This document shows positions 38,859-49,600 of a stretch of DNA of 64,000 nucleotides, in pieces. The translations under genes and the position numbers were made by a program. The stretch comes from Pontederia crassipes (taxonomy: Eukaryota; Streptophyta; Magnoliopsida; Commelinales; Pontederiaceae). Numbering within the stretch: the stretch's first letter is position 1; each line of letters opens with the position of its first letter. The notes beneath the pieces are model-generated. The model was given only the letters and a program-made list of their open reading frames with translations, was not told the origin of the DNA and did no database searches. The stretch is taken from the NCBI GenBank assembly GCA_030549335.1, contig CM060198.1, positions 63,655,958-63,719,957 of the forward strand, read 5' to 3'.

Positions 38859-39800
38859 ACAAATAATATACTATGTTGAAAGCTAAGTAATATGCATGAA
38901 AATAAGATGTGACATAATTATATGTCGACGAGCATTCATCATGTAGTGAATAAAATAATAATTAATTTCATTGATTAATTTATTCATTAATCTTTAGGAA
39001 ATTGTTAAGACATAGGCACAACCTGCAAAAATGTTGTGGACTAACACTATTAACAATATTAATCTCCTAAATAATTGTATTCGATTCAAAGAATTTGAAA
39101 ATGTTCAAATAAAGAAATATTCATGGACTCTTATTGCTAATGGACTCACTTCATAAATTAATAAAGGAAATGATTCATTAATTAAACAAAATACTGACCA
39201 ATAATGATTCATTAATTGCGTGCAATTATCGAAATAAATATATTTGTTTGCTGTTTTAACTAATTATATTAGTTTTATGTGCTCTAACATGATCTACATA
39301 AGTCACTTATATTAACATATAAAACAAAATAAGACTAGAATGCACGATTAGAAAAGGCATTATGCATGAATATGAACGTCTATCAAATTAATAATAGTTT
39401 AATTGACAAGGATATTGGTAGTGTGTTATGGTCTATAATCATTCCTAGACATAAAAAACTAATCATAAATTAAAATAAGTTAAAAAAACAATCAGTTGAT
39501 TGTAAAATTGTTTATATATATATATTGATAAAATAATAAGAATAATTCAACATTTGTATGAATCTATTGTCAAATACTCATCATGTATTTAAAGTTTAAC
39601 ATATGTATGGTGAAATTCATATGGATATCAAATAGTCTAATACATTAATATCTCAAATTTAAATGAAAATATTTTTTTTAAGAAGAGAGTAAAATTAGAT
39701 AGACTAATAAATTATTTCTCTGTTTTATAGTTATTATACTTTTAAAATATATCAAACTAATATTTCTTATTTTATAAACATATGATTCATTTAATTTTCT
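38859..39800. other. Intergenic sequence
   Basis: AT-rich; nothing recognised. Confidence 0.5.
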
Positions 39801-39802
39801 AT

Positions 39803-39833
39803 CATACGCGCATCGCGCAGGTCATCACACAAG
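39803..39833 (+). mobile_element. Decayed Helitron 3' terminus
   Basis: CGCGCATCGCGCAGGTCATC is followed by CACACAAGT. This matches the hairpin end at 21120-21150 in the opposite orientation, but the terminal CTAG reads CAAG and the stem has mismatches. It is a member of the same Helitron family or a related one, and is degenerate. Confidence 0.5.
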
Positions 39834-40162
39834 TACTTATATAATATGAGATATGATACATATAAATTTAATTAATATGTAAAACTAAAATTATATCAAA
39901 TATGTAAAATATTAGAAAAAATATATGAAATAAAATGGAAATAAAAAATAGTGTAAGTGAAAATAAAGTACTACAAACAAAATTAAAAAGAATTTTATAG
40001 AAATAATTATATATTCTGATTATTTAATAAGTATTTGTGTCATTTTTCCAATTTTTTAGAACTTAGTTATCTTAATTTCCAAAACTAATTTATATGTATA
40101 TTACAATATTACATTAAATTAATATGTGTTCCCTTTATATCATATCTCATATTATATAAGTA
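39834..40162. mobile_element. MITE with identical 25-bp terminal inverted repeats
   Basis: Positions 39834-39858 and 40138-40162 are exact reverse complements (ends TACTTATATAATATG.../...CATATTATATAAGTA). The outer TA on each side could be the target duplication of a Tc1/mariner-like MITE. The interior is AT-rich and non-coding. Confidence 0.65.
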
Positions 40163-40164
40163 TT

Positions 40165-40405
40165 ACATTTTTATCATAAAAAATAAAAACACTAATCTGA
40201 AAAAGAGAGAAAGTGGAGAAAGGAAAGCTAATAATAATATTAGTTAATTTAAATAAGTTTGGTGAAATGTGAAAGATGAAAGGGAATAATGGGCGAAGTG
40301 AAGTTGAGAGAACATTAATGAAAGTAAAATAGTAAAGTGAGAAATGTGGAGTGACACTAAATGTTAGAGAAGTGATGTTAAGGGCACCTTTCATCATATT
40401 CATCA
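40165..40405 (-). repeat. MITE-like repeat, copy 2 (inverted relative to 35925-36165)
   Basis: The reverse complement reads GGTGCCCTTAACATCACTTC and then follows copy 1 through GATAAAAATGTAATA. The 84-codon minus-strand frame here is a by-product of the repeat. Confidence 0.7.
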
Positions 40406-42917
40406 TCTTTAATCACGTTGATTGATCACGTTTCCTTTTGATACATTTTGATGCAGACCGTCAGATACCCTAATTCCAATATAAATCATGCATGATACTA
40501 TGATAGAGGCATTCAAGCATAGTAAGGTCCAAACGGTAGGAATTTTCATATCCATAATATAACGGCATATATGTAGCAAGGCAGTTAAATTCAAAAGTCT
40601 AAGTAATCAGTCGATCTTTTGGTAAACTCAAAACTATATTTGATACACATAAATTTTAATCACAAAATGTCTGATATATTAATCTTCTAGAGTTACAAAA
40701 GTTGTACAATTTACAATTCCAACATAATGCATGTACTATTTAGACTTGACAATCGGACTTTCTGAAATAACATGAATACACAATCTTAATGTCTATCGAT
40801 TTTAACTACTCTATCAACTTATTTTGCTATTTTGTTCAAAGTGCCAATATCTTCAGTTCTAATGTGCCTTGTACTCATAAACTCACAACCTCCTTTTAAC
40901 TATCATTCAACCTTCTAATGCGAGGTTCATAATCTCAATATATAATAAAACAAGTTATTTTTCAAATCCCTCAATCCAATCATACAATTAATTCATTGAG
41001 ATAGAGAAAAGGCTTTGTTTTTCAAATCCCTCGATTATTTCTCTTTTCTCATTTCCTTAGTTATTCCAATGCACGCTGAAGCGTTTAAAAAAAAAAGGAT
41101 CGAAACCTTCTTGTTGAGTTGCCACAATGAGAAGGGGAATAGCAACTTTGGGGAGTTATCGTTGAGCTCCTTTTTATCTTTTATGCTTTGGGTGGCCTAT
41201 TTTAATAAATGGGTGCACTGAAATTTAGAATAAATAATATATAATAGTATGACTATTATCAGATATTAATGTTTTTTTAATGGTCATAAAGCGGAACCTA
41301 CGACCTCAACTCATGTAATGTTAAAAAACATAACATCCACATGTTAGAAAGTGATCCATCATTAAGTTTAACTAATTTAATTGATCGTCCGCATCACATA
41401 CCTGCCATTGATGCATCATTCTATCCATGCTTTAATAAGATGGGGCGGCCAATTTGACATTTTTTTAAGCAGGTGGGTTTCCAATGTCCAGTGAGGATAA
41501 TTTCAGGGTGCAGTGAGTGCTCCCAAGTATACTAATTATTGGAAGACAAAAAGACTTTAATGCGACCATAAGACTGGCACATATGGATAGTAAAGGCCCC
41601 ATGAAACATTCATTAGCTTGGCTGACACGTCCACAGCGCACCATTAATTTGTGGACCCAACCACAACTGTGCAAGTAAAAGGACACTGCTGAATAATTCT
41701 GGCCACCCATTTTTTTCCCTTAATTTTTTCCATCGTCTTTCTCGATAAATCTCCATCTTATGAAGTATATATATATTAGGGCGTTCATCCGACTGAGTTG
41801 ACCTATGAATTCGATTCGAATCGACGTGGGTGGGTTAGATCGGTGATTGAGTCAGACACGATCCGATCTGAACTCAATCCGATCATGGGTCGGATCAGGT
41901 GCGAGTTAAATTTTTTCAACTCGAGTCGATCCAATTAAATTCTATAGACACATTTTTTATTTATTTAAACTCAAACTTATATTTAATTGAATTTTTTTAA
42001 AAAATAAATAAAATATTTTAAATACAAAAATAATATTAAATAGTTAGAAATTTTATTTTATACTTTAAAATAATATTTTATATTAAATAAATATAAAAAT
42101 AATAAGAAAAAAAATTATATGATCGGATAACTCGATCACTCGACTTGAATTGAATCGGATTCAGTACTCCAAATCTTTCGACTCGAGTTTATTGCCGGAT
42201 CTAATCAGATCCGTGATCAGCCATATGTATATATTTGGCGACATCCCATTATGTGTTCATTAGAACGTTACCATCTTGCAACGTAAGAAAAAAAATTGAC
42301 CGTATTAATAAATAATAATAATATAGATATTGTGAATAAGTTTGCCGAGTACGACATTTGCCGATGGAAGCATGAAACTAATATAGTGACGTTTGAGAAA
42401 TTATTATAATGTACTGGGTTTTCAAGTATCAGTAAATATATTTCAGAAGTTTCAATGAAACATGCATCCCACAATTAAAAAATAAAATGCATATATGCGT
42501 GCATTACAAATTCAACACGACAACGCAAAGCCACAATAATTATATAATTCATGTTTGCATGAGATTAACGAGCAAAAGATTTCGTGTATATTATTAATAA
42601 TCAAATTCGGATCCGCCTTCATTTTCAGACATTAAATCCAGATGCAATGCATTTATATGGAAAGGGTTATATATCCAAAACGAACACGTAGTTCTTATGA
42701 AATGGTTACCAACAAGTGGGGCAAAAAAAAAAGGTCTCCAATTATTTGCAAAATTCCAAATAATTCTTGGCTGGGATGAGGTCACACACGACGTACCCAT
42801 CATGCATACCATCTGATCTGATGGAACAAAAGGAAAGAAATTGCAATCCAAAAATGCGGAGAATCTTTCTTTGAAGGCAATCTCTAATTTTATCACTTAT
42901 TTTTATTCCCAGTATAG
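40406..42917. other. Intergenic, with a possible inverted-repeat element at 41777-42232
   Basis: No gene was recognised. The stretch from TAGGGCGTTCATCC (41777) to GATCAGCC (42232) holds many GATCCGA/TCGGATC blocks on both arms and near-matching 8-bp flanks (ATATATAT, ATATGTAT). This suggests a decayed hAT-like element, but low-complexity flanks make the duplication weak evidence. Confidence 0.35.
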
Positions 42918-43271
42918 TGTTATGATTTATACACGAAAGAATTTATGCGTCGCGAAAAAATTTGCGAAATTTAAAATGATGCAAAATTTTATTTGACGAA
43001 AATAGAAGAGGATTATTGGTTTCTATTTGAACTCTTAAAGAGTTTATATAGACACTTTTCAAAATTGATTGAGATTCTAAATTAATTTTTCAAAATTAGA
43101 ACACATATTTCATGATAAAAAAATAAATCAATTATGATCTCATATAAAATATTTTTTAAAAAAATTCATCTAGGGGACGTCCCCTGACCCCTGCAGGAGG
43201 GATCCTCCTTGACCCAGGCTCGTTGATCGGGAGGAAAAATATGTTGAAACATCTTGCTAAAAAAAAAATCA
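42918..43271 (-). mobile_element. Solo Copia LTR, related to the element in the MATE intron
   Basis: 354 bp from TGTTATGATTT to ATCA, flanked by exact 5-bp duplications TATAG (42913-42917 and 43272-43276). The first 150 bases follow the 352-bp LTRs at 48703 and 51523 (shared AGAATT/AAATTATGC, GATGCA, GAGTTTATATA and ACACTT/GCACTT order). The 3' part is diverged, so it is likely a sister subfamily. There is no internal sequence. Confidence 0.75.
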
Positions 43272-43276
43272 TATAG

Positions 43277-46200
43277 AATTATAACTCAATTCAAATTTCA
43301 GACATTATCACTATATATATATATAATAATTTTTTTGGTTCATTTCTAATATTCCTCTTCGCTCCACGACAACAATAAATTTGTACTGGTCTTCCAACGC
43401 CACCAAAAGATGTCGGAGCCAAATGGTGGGTATCCATGTCCTGATTGTCCATTCCATGCATGGAAGAAAAGGGAGGAAAAGAAAAAACTCAATGGTAATG
43501 ATAACATGCATACACCAATCATTCGTGAATCCACTATAATCGAGGGTGTGCAATATATGTGCAGCCAAACTTTGCTCCTCCTTTACCAAAGCCTGTGTTG
43601 TCACCCAAAAAAAAAGCCTGTGTTGTCACGGAAAAAATATATTTTATTTTGCAACGTACTTAATTAATAAATGCTCAATGAATGATTTGTCAGGCAGAGA
43701 TCTCGGCAATCAATATGAAATGATTTCAGGTAAAGTGTATGATCTCTATCTGTATAGGTAGAAATGTCACCTTATCGTGTGTGTGTGAGAGAGAGAGTAC
43801 ATTAAAACGTGATAAAATCATAGCCTTTTGTGTGTGTAACTAAAATCTTAATTTGTAATTTTATTTGTTTTCCAATATGCGAAGAACCTATCTAGAAACT
43901 CGATTGACACTAATCGAGTTCAGGGGTTGTTGAAGTGTTAACCATTTTTAGTTTTTCTCCTATAAAATATGGGCAATTCAATATTCTATCATATAATTTA
44001 TTAATCCAATAAATTATGATTAAAGACCTTATTTTTTTATTCAAATTAAAACTTTTTTGGGTAGTCAGCCTTGGGGAAAGTGGAGTCGACGGTTCGACTC
44101 CCGCTTCGTTGGCGGTTATGCGTAATTGATTCATCATTAACTTCAATTAATTTGATAAGATCGTCTCACATCGCGTGCCTAGCAATGATAGATGATACTC
44201 TTAACAAAAATTATTTGTAAGATTCAAACTCAAACTCGAGACCTTTACCTAAACGATGATGAGTCACACCCATTTCGCCTGAATGATAAATTAAAGCATT
44301 TTGTTCCATAAATGTCGTAGCACTGGGACGTGCATAAAAATGTTTGATCCGAATTCCCAATTTTGTTGGTGGATCGTCTGAACAATATTAATTCTTCAAC
44401 CTAAAGATGGACAATTAATTTTGCTTCAGGGATATACTACTTAATTAATTTCGATGCAATTAATTGACCATATTAACTTTCTTATGTATGTTAGCCTTAA
44501 AGTTACTATGTTACACAAAGATGTATATTTATAATCGAAATCAGTTAATCTGTTAACATGATATATATAATAAAGAGATTTATTGTCTTATAATACAATA
44601 ATCGATTAATGAAACTTGATCCTTAGGGAGATGCTGCCTCTGAGACAAAGGTTATAAAAAAAATCATTCAGATTTTTCTTATAACTAGGACAATCAGAAA
44701 AAAAAAGGAAAATATAAGAACAAATTAAGTACATGTGCACTTTTATCTCATATAAGTTCATATGGAATTCCTAAAAGTTATACTATCATCATCATCATCA
44801 TTTTTATTATTATTATTTTGATGTCACATAAGTGTTATATTCTAGTGTCTAGTTCAAGTTCAATTTAATTTTAGCATTGCTGAAAATATGATTATACTCT
44901 TATGTCAAATTTAATTAAATTAGTAATTACAGGAGGGACAAATGCCTTAAACGAGGATCTTATTATTCACTAGCCAGAGGAAGATATTTTGTCACCATAC
45001 ATGCCCTTTAGCCATTGGCGATCAATCATTAGCCTTGAATGTTTCTCGTTCAATTTAGACGTCAAGTATATTAAATAGGACTTCACACGGTATTATATAC
45101 CAATAACATAATCTATAACAGTTAAGTATATAAGAAAAAAATAAAAATTTAAATTAGTCAGTGAAATAGCTGGTCACAATTAAAGCTAGTACCTAATATA
45201 TTTATATGCATTGGGGTATATCTATGAAGAATAAAAGAAACAAGCTACAATTTTATTTTTCTAATGTACCAATACTATATTAGTTGCATTTGATTTCGAA
45301 TTATAAACCCAATAGCACATAAAATAAAATTCTTTTTAAATATCATATTAATTTATTGATTTTTTCTCATAGTATATTTTAATCGTGTAATAAATCATAT
45401 ATAATATATTATTATTTTTATTAAATACAATAACATATTTTAACAAAATATCAGTTTATTAAATACATTTTAATTTGTTCTGATTATTATATTGAAACCT
45501 CTCCTTCCTTTCACACACGCACAGGCGAAACCCCCACCTCACATGCGCACGTGCTGCACAACACAATAATATATTTTTAATAAAATGATTATTTATTACA
45601 TATTTTATTTTTTATGATTATTATATTAGCATATTCTAAGAAAATATTAATTTACTAAAAAAGTTTTAATTTTTTTTTATCGCATGTATGTGTACACTCG
45701 GGTTACATGAGGGGGTAACATTACTAAACATCTTTTATACTTGGATACAAATTGGTAGACTTTTTAAGTGCTCAACTCCTCTGGTTGAAAAGAGATCTTT
45801 TTAATCCTCACAACATTATTAAGCACTTTTTTTTATAGACAATTGTCGATATTTAAAAAGTGACGGATGATACAATTCAACTTGCAAGACGTTAAAATAT
45901 ATTATTCACAAATTGAAAGTCGATTCATTATCTGACGATGATAAATACAATTTGTAATAAAAATATTTTACATTAATAAAAATTCAAATTGGTACAACTT
46001 TATTGAGCATATTATTAACAGAATAAATTACCCAGCAATAAATTTAATAAATTTAAGTGAGAAGTGAGAAGAGCCACTTTCGACTCTACCTCTCTTGCTG
46101 GGGGATTGACATATAGAAGTCCGGGAAAAGAAGTTGAGGAGAAGGCAAACTCTTCTGCCTCGCGACACAAAGGTGTGATGGAAAAAATCAACTTTGGCTC

Positions 46201-46619
46201 TTTTGCCCGAAATTAATGTATTCCGATCCGTCCACGTGATATGCTCGCGTTTTAGATTGGTAGATAGCTATTTTTTTTAGTCAAAATCTAACAATATTAA
46301 ATTTTTTTCTAATTTATCTTGAATGTTATGATTTTAAGACTTAGCTTTAATATAACTCAAACAGTTGACTGTTAAGAGGGGTTTTTATCAATAAAAAATA
46401 GAAAAGCAATATATATATATATAATCCCGACTCCCGAGACACTTGGTGAAGCAATGTGCTTAAAATATAAATAAAAAAGACAACGTGTTTTACCATCTCT
46501 GCATGTACATATATTTGTTGTGAGGCATCCCGAAGTCCTCGGGGGAAGCAGCAGAGAAGAGGAGTGCACAGCACGGCGAGTCGGCGCTGTAGGGGAAGCG
46601 CAACGACGAGGAGCTGGAG
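43277..46619. other. Intergenic, upstream of the MATE gene
   Basis: No gene was recognised. A GACGGTTCGACTCCCGC near 44088 resembles a Pol III B box without a convincing A box. The last few hundred bases (from about 46050) become less AT-rich and presumably hold the promoter and 5' UTR of the MATE gene. Confidence 0.45.
46233..46238. promoter_or_regulatory. G-box (CACGTG) upstream of the MATE gene
   Basis: CACGTG within GTCCACGTGATAT, about 385 bases before the start codon. G-boxes bind bHLH and bZIP factors in plants; use here is not shown. Confidence 0.35.
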
Positions 46620-49600
46620 ATGGAGACCGACATAAACGAGAGGCTTCTGGGCGAGACGTCGGCGCCGGAGGAGAAGTTGATAGCGAGGAAGGCGGCGCCT
46701 GCGGCGGCGGGACAGGAGGAGGAGATTGGACTGAAGCAGAGGGTGTGGAAGGAGAGCAAGAAGCTGTGGGTGGTGGCCGGGCCTGCGATCTTCACCAGGT
46801 TCTCGACGTTCGGCGTCTCCGTCATCAGCCAGGCCTTCATCGGCCACGTCGGCCCCGTCGAGCTCGCCGCCTACGCCCTCGTCTTCACCGTCCTCGTTCG
46901 CTTCGCCAATGGGATCCTGGTGAGCCACCCGCCATCTCTTTGTTTCTTTTCCTCTGCGCGTTCTCGTGTATCAGTTCAGATCTCGAAAGAAAAAAAATCT
47001 TAAAAATAAAAGCGAAGCCTAAAAAAGGTACGTGTTCGATTTTAGTCGTCGATTAGTTGCTCTTTTTTTATTTATTTCTGACAACTTAATTGAGTTATCA
47101 TATGATTCATTACTTTTACCAGTTCCTGGAAGTAACTTTTGGGAAAAAAAAAATGTTCATCTTCACAAAGTCACGTGTTTTTATATATTATCCGGTGTAC
47201 ACGTACTTATACTCGTACACGTTTACTTAGATGTATATCCAAATACGTACGTATACGACGTTACTAGATACGTGTAAGAAAGCTCTGCCTCTTGCTTCTG
47301 TTAGATTTATATGTTTGGGCTGTTCGTTGGGATCGATCTCAAATGAACAACTTTTCCATACTTGCATATATATATATGGGAAAAAAAAATTCGATGAGTA
47401 ATGCGAGTGTCTTCTTTTCTTTCTTTTTTTAGTAGTCAGCCCTCGATATTTGAAAAATTATGCTGACGATCCAATCATACTTGATGCTAATAATTGTGCA
47501 CATCAAATCACAAGTTGAAAGTCGATTCACCATCGAGTCCAACTAATTTAATTAGATCACTCCGGTAGTGACGGATGAAATCCAATAAGAATTTTTTACG
47601 TTTACAAAATTCGAACGAGTGTCTTCTTATATTCATTTTGTGGTCCAATTGTTCTATTTAGTGATCGTTCCACAATCTCTTTCAAAATCCTATCTTTTAA
47701 ACCTCAGGCATTCGGATTCGAACAGTAAAATCATGTGAAGCACTTGATGTAAGATAATCTTTTTTCCCATTTGGTTGCTGGGTGTTCAAACCTAACAAAA
47801 TCTTAGTGTTTGTTGGACAATAATTAAATTACTTGGCTGTCTGTTGATGTGAATCCATGATGGTGCACCTTGACATTGGCATTAAACAAATTAATTGTTA
47901 TATGTTCAATATTAACTCATTTGTCAGGTAAACGTAGATGTCAACCAGCACGACTACAATCCAGATTCAGTTATGTTAGAACGTGCATTGATCAGTAATC
48001 ACTGATCATCATTATAAAATTGGTGGCTTCTAGAAGAATATGTTTTACTAGCGGGTGGGAAATGGGAATGGACTGTTTGGATCATTTGGGCCATCTATTT
48101 CTTTAGTTGAGGTGGACTCCTTATCGATATGCGTGTTTGTGAATCATTCGGCCATGCTGAGGAAGGGAATTGTTAAAAGGCGTTAATTAAAGAGATAAAT
48201 GGGGAACAAATTATTTGTCCTCTATTCACATTTAGTTTGAGATAAACTAATTTTAATTTGTTAGGAGAAGAATGGAAATTATTGTTTTCTATTGCAACAT
48301 GTCATATGCTGCAAAGAGGAGAAGTGGAATGGTACTTTGGGACCTAAATTATTGATTAGCAAATGATAAGATAAGGATTTGACCTTCTCACCACGTTGGA
48401 AATTATGTTTATTATTCGTCCACGATAAAAGTAAGAGTTCCACTGCAAATTTGCAACCGTTGTCTTGTGGAGATGGCAATCAACCTGAAGTTCCGAGTTC
48501 TTCTCACCACATTAGATGAGAGCCTATTCAACTTCGAGGTGTTTGAAAAAAAGACGCAGCAAGATCCATCCGCAGACATATACAGTATTGATGGAATGGT
48601 CAACTTCAGGAGATATGAGGCTGAGTCAATTTCATAAGTTTTTTTATACAACCCCAGAATATCACAAATTAATTATTCGTAAACATCGGAATTATTAGGA
48701 TTTCTGCATGAGAGAAATTATGCACTACGAAAAAATTCAAGAAATTTAAAGCGATGCAGAATTATATTAGATGAAAGAAATAGAAGAAGATTACAAGATC
48801 AAATTTATTTCTCTTTGGACCTCCTAGGGAGTTTATATAAGCACTTTCTTTAACAAATGATAAGAATTAAAGACCAACTGAGACTCTATATTAATCCCAA
48901 AAATATGACATCTACCTTGTAATAAAAAAATAAATCAATTCCTTAACAATCTCATGATAAGAAAATATACAGAATATGTCAAACATGTTTTCTTTTACTT
49001 TTTTGGATCCAAATAGATTTCCAGTTAAAGTAGGATTCAATGCATTAATTAACAAATATCCACCTTGAATCGAATCCTACAATCAGATATCTAATACTCT
49101 ATACCACCGCCATTGTTCTGATTCTGCACATACAATAATATCCTTGTAGCTTGATCTGGCGATTTCACCTCTTCAACTACTTGGAATACATATGAAACGA
49201 TGTCCTCAAAGTCATAACTCTTAAGAGGACCTACTTGCCTGCGAGCACATTCTGCAGCTAGACTTGTCGTTGCTTCCTCTACTTGCTCCTCTGACTCTGG
49301 TTGTTCAACATAATGAGATTCTTCTGGCCCATTTTGAATTGGAGTTAATCCAAACTCCACCTATTTGTTAACACCCTCCTCTGCTGAGTCAATAACATAT
49401 GATATCTGCGTGAGCATAAACATCTCATCAAAAGATATGTTTCTGCTGTGAATAACCTTGTGCTCTGAGGAAGATCACATTCTGAAGCCTTTTTCACCTG
49501 CACCATATCCCACAAAAACTCCTTCTTTGGCCCTTAGTTCCAACTTTCCTTCGCTGATATGATAATATGTTGGACAGTCAAAGACTTTCAGATTAGTATA

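Noticed and set aside
44068..44130. tRNA-like text with a good B box (GGTTCGACTCC)
   Set aside because: No A box or cloverleaf could be placed around it, so it is not called as a tRNA.
46347..47056. 193-codon minus-strand frame and 178-codon plus-strand frame over MATE exon 1
   Set aside because: The high GC of exon 1 opens all frames; the MATE frame (46620-46919) is the only one with a family signature.
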